A stretch of 32,827 bases of DNA from Rhizorhabdus sp. (GTDB taxonomy: Bacteria; Pseudomonadota; Alphaproteobacteria; Sphingomonadales; Sphingomonadaceae): positions 1-32,827 of the forward strand of contig NZ_JAGMXV010000028.1 in assembly GCF_018006725.1 (NCBI RefSeq), read 5' to 3'. Shown here in pieces: positions 26,000-32,827 of the stretch. Every line of letters begins with the position of its first letter. Position 1 is the stretch's first letter. The position numbers and the translations under genes are program-made. Below the pieces are notes generated by a model, which saw only the letters and a list, made by a program, of their open reading frames with translations, was not told the origin of the DNA and ran no database searches.

Positions 26000-26254
26000 A
26001 TGCTGACGATGGCACTTCAATATTATGGGGCCGCCGCCGGAGCGATCGCTGCCCTGATCGTCTCGCTCGACCTGGGGCGGCGATGGACGGGTTTCGGTTT
26101 CGTCATCTTCGTCACCTCGTCGCTGGCGCTGATCGCCTGGGGCTTTCTCAAGCCCGATGCCGAGGGGATCGGGATGCAAAACATCATCCTGTTCGTGATC
26201 AACCTGATCGGGGTCTATCGCTACCTGATCCGCAAGGGCCGAGCCGACTGCTGA
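26000..26254 (+). CDS. Small membrane protein of unknown function (84 aa)
   Basis: I cannot give a firm family. The 84-residue protein has three hydrophobic stretches: about residues 7-24 (QYYGAAAGAIAALIVSLD), 31-49 (GFGFVIFVTSSLALIAWGF) and 59-74 (MQNIILFVINLIGVYR). The last ends with YRYLIRKGRADC. The layout, with NLIGVYRYL near the end, resembles small bacterial membrane proteins of unknown role that are loosely PnuC-like in topology. It is divergent from the polysaccharide fusion gene and convergent with hppA. ATG at 26009 is an alternative start three codons in. The EcfG-like promoter would make it a stress-induced protein. Confidence 0.7.
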   Translation: MLTMALQYYGAAAGAIAALIVSLDLGRRWTGFGFVIFVTSSLALIAWGFLKPDAEGIGMQNIILFVINLIGVYRYLIRKGRADC

Positions 26255-26255
26255 C

Positions 26256-26288
26256 AAAAAATGCCCGTCCGGATTGCTCCGGACGGGC
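26256..26288 (-). terminator. Intrinsic terminator of hppA
   Basis: GCCCGTCCGGA and TCCGGACGGGC form a perfect 11-bp stem with a 4-base loop (26263-26288). On the minus strand it is followed by a run of six T (26256-26261), the standard Rho-independent arrangement, 32 bases after the hppA stop. On the plus strand no T-run follows, so it is chiefly the hppA terminator. Confidence 0.88.
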
Positions 26289-26319
26289 CAGCGCTGGCTA
26301 GGCTTGGTTAGGGCCGTGC

Positions 26320-28419
26320 TCAGGCCGCGTGCGCGAGCGCCGCGAGCAGAAGCAGGGCCACGATATTGGTGATCTTGATCATCGGATTGACCGCAGGCCC
26401 GGCGGTGTCCTTGTAGGGATCGCCGACGGTGTCCCCGGTCACGGCCGCCTTATGGGCTTCGGAGCCCTTGCCGCCATGATTGCCGTCCTCGATATATTTC
26501 TTGGCATTGTCCCAGGCGCCACCACCCGAGGTCATCGAGATGGCGACGAACAGGCCCGAGACGATCACGCCCAGCAACAGCGCACCGAGCGCGGCGAAGC
26601 CGTTGGCCTGCCCCGCAACCTGGGTGATCACGAAGTAGACCACGATCGGGGCGAGCACCGGCAATAGCGACGGTATGATCATCTCCTTGATCGCCGCCTT
26701 GGTCACCAGATCGACCGTGCGCGCATAATTGGGCCGGCTCGTCCCCGCCATGATGCCCGGATTTTCCCGGAACTGGGCACGGACTTCCTCGACCACGGCA
26801 CCGGCTGCACGGCCCACGGCGGTCATGCCGAAGGCGCCAAAGATGTAAGGCAGCAGCGCACCGAGCAGCAGGCCGACGATCACATAGGGGTTGCCGAGCC
26901 CGAAATTGACCTCGAGGTTCGGGAAATAATGGGTGAGGTCGGTAGTATAGGCACCGAACAGCACCAGCGCGGCCAGACCTGCCGAGCCGATCGCATAGCC
27001 CTTGGTGACCGCCTTGGTGGTGTTGCCGACCGCGTCGAGCGCGTCGGTCTTGACCCGCACGCTGTCGTCGAGACCCGCCATTTCGGCGATGCCGCCGGCA
27101 TTGTCGGTGACCGGGCCATAGGCGTCGAGCGCGACGACCATGCCGGCCAGCGCCAGCATCGAGGTCGCACCGAAGGCGATGCCGATCAGGCCCGCCAGCT
27201 GATAGGCGACGATGATACCGACGCAAATGACGAGCGTCGGCAGCGCGGTGGCCTCGAGGCTGACCGCAAGGCCCTGGATGACGTTGGTGCCGTGGCCGGT
27301 TTCGGACGCCTTGGCGATCGAGCGGACCGGGCGATAGTTTGTCCCGGTATAATATTCGGTGATCCAGACGAGCAGCCCGGTCACCGCCAGGCCGACAAGG
27401 GCCGACCAGAACAGGTTGATCGCCGGGAAGCTCGCTCCGGCGACGCCGATCGGGGCGTTCAGATCACCCAGCACCTGCGCCGTGGCGACATAGATGGCCG
27501 GGATCGACAGGATCGCGGTGGTCCAGAACCCCTTGTAGAGCGCGCCCATGATCGACTGGTTGGAACCCAGCCGGACCATATAGGTGCCGATGATCGAGGT
27601 GACGATGCAGACACCGCCGATCAGCAGCGGCAGCGACATCAGCTTGCCGATCCAGATCGCATCGCCCGCGACGAGCAGCGCGGTGAGCACCATCGTCGCG
27701 CCGACCGTGACGACATAGGTTTCGAACAGATCGGCCGCCATGCCGGCACAGTCGCCGACATTGTCGCCCACATTGTCGGCGATGGTCGCGGGGTTGCGGG
27801 GATCGTCCTCGGGAATGCCCGCCTCGACCTTGCCGACCAGATCGGCGCCGACATCGGCGGCCTTGGTGAAGATGCCGCCGCCGAGACGCGCGAAGATCGA
27901 GATCAGCGATGCGCCGAAGGCCAGTGCCACCAGCCCGTCGATCACGATGCGGTCATTGGAGGCCAGCCCGCCGGGCCCGGTCAGATACCAGTAGAAGACC
28001 GCGATCGCGAGCAAAGCGAGACCCGCCACCAGCACGCCGGTGACAGCGCCGGCGCGGAACGCCACAGTCAGGCCACTCTGCAGGCTGGTCCGGGCCGCTT
28101 CGGCCGTACGCACATTCGCGCGGACCGAGATGTTCATGCCGACATAGCCGGCGACACCCGAAAGAAGCGCACCGATCACGAAGCCGATCGCGGAAATCTG
28201 CCCAAGAAAATAGAGAACCAGCGCTGCGACGATGACGCCGACGATAGCGATGGTCCTGTACTGGCGTCCAAGATAGGCCTGCGCACCTTCCTGAATGGCC
28301 GCTGCAATATCCTGCATCTTCTCGTTGCCCGCAGAGGCAGCGAGCACCTGCCGGCTCGTGAATAACCCGTAGACTATGGCGAGCAGCCCACAGCCGATCG
28401 CGACTTCATTTATAGGCAT
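26320..28419 (-). CDS. hppA: K+-independent proton-pumping membrane pyrophosphatase
   Basis: This 699-residue protein with about 16 membrane helices couples hydrolysis of pyrophosphate to proton export across the inner membrane. The substrate-binding segment [23 protein letters not shown] is at residues 204-226, and the second acidic site [22 protein letters not shown] at about 429-450. At [17 protein letters not shown] (465-481) Lys469 and Thr472 occupy the positions that distinguish K+-independent enzymes from K+-dependent ones (which read GNTTAATGKG). So it should pump protons without potassium. A good ribosome site (AAGGGAG) precedes the ATG at 28419. It ends in a strong terminator and has its own leader with a large stem-loop. 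Confidence 0.97.
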   Translation of the reverse strand: MPINEVAIGCGLLAIVYGLFTSRQVLAASAGNEKMQDIAAAIQEGAQAYLGRQYRTIAIVGVIVAALVLYFLGQISAIGFVIGALLSGVAGYVGMNISVRANVRTAEAARTSLQSGLTVAFRAGAVTGVLVAGLALLAIAVFYWYLTGPGGLASNDRIVIDGLVALAFGASLISIFARLGGGIFTKAADVGADLVGKVEAGIPEDDPRNPATIADNVGDNVGDCAGMAADLFETYVVTVGATMVLTALLVAGDAIWIGKLMSLPLLIGGVCIVTSIIGTYMVRLGSNQSIMGALYKGFWTTAILSIPAIYVATAQVLGDLNAPIGVAGASFPAINLFWSALVGLAVTGLLVWITEYYTGTNYRPVRSIAKASETGHGTNVIQGLAVSLEATALPTLVICVGIIVAYQLAGLIGIAFGATSMLALAGMVVALDAYGPVTDNAGGIAEMAGLDDSVRVKTDALDAVGNTTKAVTKGYAIGSAGLAALVLFGAYTTDLTHYFPNLEVNFGLGNPYVIVGLLLGALLPYIFGAFGMTAVGRAAGAVVEEVRAQFRENPGIMAGTSRPNYARTVDLVTKAAIKEMIIPSLLPVLAPIVVYFVITQVAGQANGFAALGALLLGVIVSGLFVAISMTSGGGAWDNAKKYIEDGNHGGKGSEAHKAAVTGDTVGDPYKDTAGPAVNPMIKITNIVALLLLAALAHAA

Positions 28420-28442
28420 CCCAACTCCCTTCGCTCTTCAAA

Positions 28443-28483
28443 GTGTCGGGATGGCACTTTTCTGCCCTTTTTTGTCCCGACAC
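28443..28483 (-). promoter_or_regulatory. Two-tier stem-loop in the hppA leader
   Basis: GTGTCGGGA and TCCCGACAC form a perfect 9-bp outer stem (28443-28451 with 28475-28483). Inside, GGCA and TGCC pair around a six-base loop. It ends 23 bases upstream of the hppA start codon, just before the ribosome site, and falls inside the transcript if the promoter below is right. It may be an operator or an mRNA control element. Confidence 0.45.
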
Positions 28484-28494
28484 CTGGCTTGCTT

Positions 28495-28523
28495 TGTATG
28501 TCTGCCTTGTTGGCACACCGCAA
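28495..28523 (-). promoter_or_regulatory. Putative hppA promoter
   Basis: On the minus strand TTGCGG and CATACA lie 17 bases apart, giving a start near 28488 and a leader of about 70 bases. The match to consensus is moderate. Confidence 0.32.
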
Positions 28524-28561
28524 GTACCGCTTTTTCGGAGACGTAATTGCGATCGACTTAG

Positions 28562-28584
28562 GACAATTGTCGGAATGACAATTG
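28562..28584. repeat. Direct repeat GACAATTG upstream of hppA
   Basis: GACAATTG occurs at 28562-28569 and again at 28577-28584, a 15-base period. The first copy is also the start of a palindrome, GACAATTGTC. It lies about 50 bases upstream of the predicted -35 of hppA, in the 205-base gap between hppA and thiL. It may be a regulator binding site. Confidence 0.35.
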
Positions 28585-28624
28585 CACAAAGCACACCCGT
28601 AAAGCGGGCGAGACGAAGCCGGGA

Positions 28625-29560
28625 TCAGTCGGGCCGATGTTCGAAGCCAAGCCTGATTGGGGGTGGGATATTTCCATCGCTGTCGCGCAGGCTGATCCCC
28701 GAACCGACCGTGAAGCGGCCGATCTCCACGGCGTGGGCGGAGGCTGCCTCGCGATGCTCGGGCGGGATGGCGGCAACAAGCTGATAGTCGTCGCCGGCGG
28801 TCGCTGCGGACAGGCGCGCTGCGCGGTCCTCGCCGAAATCGCGACATTCGGTCGACAGCGGAACCCGGTCGAGGTCTATCTCGACCGCCAGACCGGAGGC
28901 GCTGGCTATGCGGCCCGCGTCGATCAGAAGCCCGTCGGAAATATCCGCCATGGCATGGGCGAGCGGGGCCAGCGCCCGTCCTTCGGCGAGACGGGGCATC
29001 GGCAGGCGATAGGCTTTGAACAGGCGCCGAGGCCCTTCGATCTCACCCGATGCGATGCGCAGGCCGAGCCCGGCATCACCGATGGGTCCGGTCGCGAACA
29101 GGAGGTCGCCTGCCTTCGCGCCGCGCCGGTCGGGGCTTCCGCCAGGAGGAGCCTGGCCGATCGCGGTCAGGCCCAACACCCGCGCCGAGCCCGCCGGCTG
29201 CGCGACGGTATCGCCCCCGAGCAGCGGAACCTCGAAATGGGCGAGCGCACGGCCGAGCCCCTCGACGAAGGCCTTATCCCAATCACCATTGCCGGTCAGC
29301 CCATAGCCCATGAGCACGCCGAGCGGATCGGCGCCCTTCGCGGCCAGGTCGGACAGGTTTACAGCCAGCAGCTTCCAGGCGACGTCGCCGGGCGGATCGG
29401 TGGCGAGATAATGAACGCCCTCGACCAGCATGTCGTGAGTCAGCACCAGGTCGCGGCCAAAGGGTGCCGGCAGGACGGCGGCATCGTCCGCCAGGCCACG
29501 CGCCGCAGGATGACCGGCGAGCGGGCGAAGCGCATCGATCAGGCGGCGTTCGTCGGACAT
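28625..29560 (-). CDS. thiL: Thiamine-monophosphate kinase
   Basis: ThiL (311 residues) phosphorylates thiamine monophosphate to the active cofactor thiamine pyrophosphate, using ATP in the cytoplasm. Typical features are GLADDAAVL near residue 22, LTHDMLVEGVHYL near 40, WKLLAVNLSDLAAKGADPLGVLMGYGL near 62, LLGGDTV near 114, and ADISDGLLIDAGRIA near 209 with AGDDYQLV. The start at 29560 begins the family sequence MSDERRLIDAL; AAGGA lies upstream. It is the last gene in a row hisG-hisD-nusB-TSUP-thiL, 49 bases behind the permease gene. Linkage of nusB and thiL is common in proteobacteria. Confidence 0.95.
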   Translation of the reverse strand: MSDERRLIDALRPLAGHPAARGLADDAAVLPAPFGRDLVLTHDMLVEGVHYLATDPPGDVAWKLLAVNLSDLAAKGADPLGVLMGYGLTGNGDWDKAFVEGLGRALAHFEVPLLGGDTVAQPAGSARVLGLTAIGQAPPGGSPDRRGAKAGDLLFATGPIGDAGLGLRIASGEIEGPRRLFKAYRLPMPRLAEGRALAPLAHAMADISDGLLIDAGRIASASGLAVEIDLDRVPLSTECRDFGEDRAARLSAATAGDDYQLVAAIPPEHREAASAHAVEIGRFTVGSGISLRDSDGNIPPPIRLGFEHRPD

Positions 29561-29609
29561 GTCCCGGCTATTCCTTTCCTCGTCCGTCCGCGCCGCCGAA
29601 CCCGAACAG

Positions 29610-30392
29610 TCAGCGAGCGAGAAGCAGCGCCAGCGCATCCCACAGCAGCTTCACGCCGACCAGGATCGTAAGGCCATAGACCAGATTGTAGAAGCGGTCC
29701 GGATGGACCCGCCGGACCAGCCACACGCCGGCAAAGGTCGAGGCGATGGCCACCGGCATCAATGCAACCGAAGCGAGCAGGTTGACCGGGGTGAACTGGC
29801 CGAGCGCGACATAGGCGGGCACCTTCACCCAGTTGATCAGCGCGAAGAAGATCGCCGTCGTTCCGACAAGCACGTCGCGCTCCAGCCGCTGTGGGAAGAC
29901 ATAGAGCTGATAGGGCGGGCCGCCGGCATGGGCGATCTGGCTGGTCAGCCCAGCGGCGACACCGCAAGCGACGCCGACGCTGTCGGGAAGACGCTGAGTC
30001 GGTGCCGGACGGCCACCGCGCACCGCCCAGAGCTGCTGCGCGCCGAACAGGATCGAGATGAGCCCGAGCGCGAGCAGGATCCAGTCTTCGCGCAGGCTGG
30101 CGGCGAACAGATAGCCGAGCAGCACGCCCAGGATCGCGCCGGGCACCATGACCTTCATCACATGGCGATCCCAGCTGTGGCGGAATGCCCACACGCCGAC
30201 AGCATCCTGGACGATCAGCAGCGGTAGCAGGATCGCTGCCGCCTGGACGGGCGGAGCAACGAGCGCCATCAGCGGGATGGCGAGCGTGCCGACGCCGATG
30301 AAGCCGCCCTTCCCCAACCCCATCAGGATTACCGAGGGGATACCGAGCAGCCAGAAAAGAGGGTCGTACAGGATCGTCGCGTCGACGATCAC
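29610..30392 (-). CDS. TSUP-family permease (TauE/SafE type)
   Basis: This 260-residue membrane protein has about eight helices in two repeats, starting FWLLGIPSVILMGLGKGGFIGVGTLAIPLM; the second repeat begins GVACGVAAGLTSQIAHAGGPPYQLYVF. The GxGKGGF and HAGGPP segments are typical of the sulfite-exporter family, which carries sulfite, sulfonates or organic acids. The substrate is not predictable. The GTG start at 30392 overlaps the nusB stop as GTGA, so translation is probably coupled. It sits between nusB and thiL, genes with no obvious functional tie to sulfur transport. Confidence 0.9.
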   Translation of the reverse strand: MIVDATILYDPLFWLLGIPSVILMGLGKGGFIGVGTLAIPLMALVAPPVQAAAILLPLLIVQDAVGVWAFRHSWDRHVMKVMVPGAILGVLLGYLFAASLREDWILLALGLISILFGAQQLWAVRGGRPAPTQRLPDSVGVACGVAAGLTSQIAHAGGPPYQLYVFPQRLERDVLVGTTAIFFALINWVKVPAYVALGQFTPVNLLASVALMPVAIASTFAGVWLVRRVHPDRFYNLVYGLTILVGVKLLWDALALLLAR

Positions 30393-30862
30393 ACGCGCAC
30401 GGCCTTGGCGATCCCGTCGAGCACCCCGTTGACGAAGCCCTTTTCCTTCTTGTCATAGAAGGCGTCGGCGACGTCGACATATTCGCTGATCACGGTCGCG
30501 GTCGGTACGTCGGGCCGCGCGATCAGCTCATAGGCGCCAACGCGCAGGATCTGACGCATCGGGCGATCGAGCCGCTCGAGCGACCAGCCGCTCGCCAGCT
30601 TATCCGTGATGGCGGCGTCGATCTCCGCGCGGCGTGCGTCGACGCCCTTTACCAGATCGTCGAAGAAGGCGATCTCGGCATGGGCATATTGGACGTCCTC
30701 GATCGTCGCGCCCAGCCGATGCTGGTGGAACTCGTCGAGCAGGTTCGCGAGCGGCGTTCCCTCCATTTCCTGCTGGTAGAGCGCCTGCGCGGCGGCAAGC
30801 CGCGCGGCACTGCGCGAGCGCGAACGCTCATTCTTGGCATTGGCATTTTTGGCGTTGGTCAT
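30389..30862 (-). CDS. nusB: Transcription antitermination factor NusB
   Basis: NusB (157 residues) binds boxA RNA together with NusE (S10) and helps RNA polymerase transcribe rRNA operons. The all-helical sequence is typical: RSAARLAAAQALYQQEMEGTP at 17-37, FFDDLVKGV, and the C-terminal LRVGAYELIARPDVPTATVISEYVDVADAFYDKKEKGFVNGVLDGIA. The N-terminus is a short basic, Asn/Lys-rich tail. Its ATG overlaps the hisD stop as ATGA and its stop overlaps the permease start, so it is translationally linked on both sides. Confidence 0.96.
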   Translation of the reverse strand: MTNAKNANAKNERSRSRSAARLAAAQALYQQEMEGTPLANLLDEFHQHRLGATIEDVQYAHAEIAFFDDLVKGVDARRAEIDAAITDKLASGWSLERLDRPMRQILRVGAYELIARPDVPTATVISEYVDVADAFYDKKEKGFVNGVLDGIAKAVRV

Positions 30863-32154
30863 CTGTTTTCCAGTCTCGCGGCAACCGAGGCCGCGTGGGC
30901 GGGGAGCCCTTCGGCGCGGGCGAGCGCGACGGCGGCCGGGCCGATCGCGGCGATCGCCGACGCATCCAGGGCGATGAAGCTGGTGCGCTTCATGAAATCG
31001 AGCACCGACAGCCCCGACGCGAAACGCGCCCGGCGGCCGGTGGGCAGGACATGGTTCGGTCCCGCGACATAGTCGCCGACCGCTTCGGGCGCATGGCGGC
31101 CGAGAAAGACGGAGCCGGCGTGGCGGATGCGGTCGAACAGCGCCTGCGGATCGGCCACGGCCAGTTCGAGATGTTCGGGCGCCAGACGATCGCTGAGCGC
31201 CGGCACCTCGTCGAGCGAGCCGACGGTGATGATCGCGCCATTGGCCTCCCAGCTGGTCCGCGCCGTCTCCCCCGTCGCCAGGCCGCCCAGCTGCCGTTCG
31301 ACGGCCTGCGCGACCGCATCGGCGAAGGCCGCGTCGTCGGTGAACAGGATCGACTGGCTGGTGGGGTCATGCTCCGCCTGGCTCAGCAGGTCGGCGGCGA
31401 TCCATTCGGGATCATTGTCGCGGTCGGCCACGACCACGATCTCCGAGGGGCCGGCGACCATGTCGATCCCGACGACCCCGTAAAGCTGCCGCTTGGCCTC
31501 GGCGACCCAGGCATTGCCGGGGCCGACGATGACGTCGACCGGCCGGATATGATCGGTGCCGTAGGCCAGCGCGGCGATCGCCTGCGCGCCACCGACACGC
31601 CACACCTCGTCGACGCCGGCAAGGGCTGCCGCCGCCAGGACAAGCGGATTGACGTCGCCAGCAGGCGTCGGGGTCACCATCACCAGCCGGTCGACGCCCG
31701 CGACCTTGGCCGGCAGCGCGTTCATCAGGACCGAGGACGGATAGGCCGCGCGCCCGCCCGGAACATAGAGGCCGGCCGCCTCGACCGCCGTCCAGCGCGC
31801 ACCGAGGCGCACGCCGCTCTCGTCGGTGCGGCTCGAATCGCCGGGACGCTGGGCGGCGTGGTACAGGCGGATGCGTTCGGCAGCGAGTTCGAGCGCCGCG
31901 CGCAGGTCAGGATCGAGCCCGGCCAAAGCCTCTTCGCAAGCCGACGCCGGGATGCGCCAGCCGGTAGCCTCCAGATCATGGCGATCGAAGCGCTGCGTAT
32001 AGTCGGCCAGCGCCACATCGCCCCGTGCACGGACATCCGCCACGATCGCGGCAACGTCGCGCGAGACGTCGGCGTCGGCCTCGCGCCGTCCCTCGACGAG
32101 CGCCGTGAAGGCCTCGGCGAAACCGGGATCGCGGCTGTCGAGCCTAAGCGGCAT
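30859..32154 (-). CDS. hisD: Histidinol dehydrogenase HisD
   Basis: HisD (431 residues) oxidises histidinol to histidine in two NAD-dependent steps, the end of the pathway. It is a zinc enzyme. The conserved [10 protein letters not shown] near residue 320 carries catalytic Glu and His. Other blocks are [27 protein letters not shown] (about 128-154), [30 protein letters not shown] and [10 protein letters not shown]. Its start overlaps the end of hisG by 11 bases and its stop overlaps the nusB start. Confidence 0.97.
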   Translation of the reverse strand: MPLRLDSRDPGFAEAFTALVEGRREADADVSRDVAAIVADVRARGDVALADYTQRFDRHDLEATGWRIPASACEEALAGLDPDLRAALELAAERIRLYHAAQRPGDSSRTDESGVRLGARWTAVEAAGLYVPGGRAAYPSSVLMNALPAKVAGVDRLVMVTPTPAGDVNPLVLAAAALAGVDEVWRVGGAQAIAALAYGTDHIRPVDVIVGPGNAWVAEAKRQLYGVVGIDMVAGPSEIVVVADRDNDPEWIAADLLSQAEHDPTSQSILFTDDAAFADAVAQAVERQLGGLATGETARTSWEANGAIITVGSLDEVPALSDRLAPEHLELAVADPQALFDRIRHAGSVFLGRHAPEAVGDYVAGPNHVLPTGRRARFASGLSVLDFMKRTSFIALDASAIAAIGPAAVALARAEGLPAHAASVAARLENR

Positions 32155-32809
32155 TGCGACGCTCCACAGCGGCGCGGAACCCCTCGACCAGCGGGCCGAT
32201 TTCTGCCGCGCGGGTCTTGAAGGCGGCGCGGTTGACGATCAGCCGCGACGAGATGTCGGCGATCTTCTCCACCTCGGCCAGGCCATTGTCCTTGAGCGTC
32301 CGGCCGGTCGACACGAGGTCGACGATGCGGCTCGACAGGCCCAGCACCGGCGCGATCTCCATCGCCCCGTTGAGTTTGACGCATTCGGCCTGCACGCCCC
32401 GCGCCTCGAAGTGGCGGCGGGTGATGTTGGGATATTTGGTGGCGACGCGGACATGGCTCCACTCGCGCGGGTCGTCGCCCTCCGCCATCGCGACCGGCTC
32501 GGCCACCGAGATGCGGCAATGGCCGATGTCGAGATCGACCGGCGCGTAGAGTTCGGAATAGTCGAACTCCATCAGAACGTCCGATCCGACGATGCCCAGC
32601 TGTGCTGCACCATGGGCGACGAATGTCGCGACGTCGAAGGCACGCACCCGGATCAGGCCGATGTCGGCCCGATTCGTGGCGAAGCGGAGCAGACGGCTGT
32701 CCTCGTCGCCAAAGGCCGGCTCGGGCACGATGCCGATATGCGCGAACATCGGCAGCACCTCTTTGAGGATGCGGCCCTTCGGCACGGCGATGATGATCTG
32801 CGCTGTCAT
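32144..32809 (-). CDS. hisG: ATP phosphoribosyltransferase HisG, short form
   Basis: HisG (about 221 residues) joins ATP and PRPP, the first and committed step of histidine synthesis. The family start [18 protein letters not shown] is clear, followed by [31 protein letters not shown] and, near the end, the PRPP-binding segment [16 protein letters not shown]. The length is that of the short form, which lacks the C-terminal regulatory domain and works only with HisZ; hisZ is not in this window. The start is uncertain: ATG at 32809 places the family N-terminus normally, and an in-frame ATG at 32824, three bases from the edge, would add five residues. Confidence 0.94.
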   Translation of the reverse strand: MTAQIIIAVPKGRILKEVLPMFAHIGIVPEPAFGDEDSRLLRFATNRADIGLIRVRAFDVATFVAHGAAQLGIVGSDVLMEFDYSELYAPVDLDIGHCRISVAEPVAMAEGDDPREWSHVRVATKYPNITRRHFEARGVQAECVKLNGAMEIAPVLGLSSRIVDLVSTGRTLKDNGLAEVEKIADISSRLIVNRAAFKTRAAEIGPLVEGFRAAVERRNAA

Positions 32810-32827
32810 GATGGCGCGCGCCATAGA

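Noticed and set aside
26929-28365. 478-codon open frame antisense to hppA
   Set aside because: Asp/Arg/Gln-rich shadow sequence; hppA on the other strand is certain.
28420-28624. Possible short gene in the hppA-thiL gap
   Set aside because: Frames here give no plausible ribosome site or conserved-looking peptide; the gap has dyads and repeats consistent with control DNA.

Overview
The window is a dense, high-GC (roughly 65%), chromosomal-type stretch with 31 protein genes and no RNA genes, insertion sequences, CRISPR arrays or prophage genes that I can see. The gene set suggests an alphaproteobacterium, most likely a sphingomonad. The clues are an alpha-type SspB next to hisB and fumC, a K+-independent proton-pumping pyrophosphatase, a histidine pathway split into hisG-hisD-nusB and hisB-hisH-hisA-hisF blocks, and a C/T-rich hairpin repeat of the kind scattered through sphingomonad intergenic DNA. 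The taxonomy is inference; no marker RNA is present.

Layout. 1-2.2 kb: the 5' part of an exported catalase-peroxidase (katG) running off the left edge, a small periplasmic cytochrome c, and a divergent TetR-family regulator. 2.2-4.7 kb (minus strand): rsmD and rluB (rRNA modification) and a soluble chemoreceptor-like protein with its sensor domain behind the signalling tip. 4.8-7.8 kb (plus): pgi and gor. 7.85-10.7 kb (minus): hisB-hisH-hisA-hisF, with a hairpin-rich repeat between hisH and hisA. 10.8-14.5 kb (plus): sspB, fumC, a 69-residue protein, gmk and an unrecognised four-helix membrane protein. 14.5-20.7 kb: pepN, an atypical SDR protein, a DMT transporter overlapping a threonine aldolase, and an SseB-like protein. 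20.8-25.9 kb (minus): a three-gene set made of a 1112-residue GH18-CE4-GT2 fusion, a 96-residue unknown and a GT-C-like membrane protein. 26-28.4 kb: a small membrane protein facing hppA. 28.6-32.8 kb (minus): hisG-hisD-nusB-TSUP permease-thiL, joined by overlaps or short gaps.

How they work together. Two blocks supply histidine enzymes: HisG and HisD (first and last steps) and HisB, H, A, F (middle steps). hisE, hisI, hisC and the HisZ partner expected for a short HisG are not here. KatG, glutathione reductase and perhaps two genes with EcfG-like promoter sequences fit redox and general stress defence. The most interesting unit is the 20.8-25.9 kb set. In one polypeptide it joins a polymerising glycosyltransferase on the cytoplasmic side to a deacetylase and a glycosidase-like domain on the periplasmic side. 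That is the chemistry of PgaB plus PgaC rearranged into one chain, and it suggests a modified polysaccharide.

No gene-free stretch exceeds about 210 bases. All long open frames opposite the listed genes are high-GC shadows.
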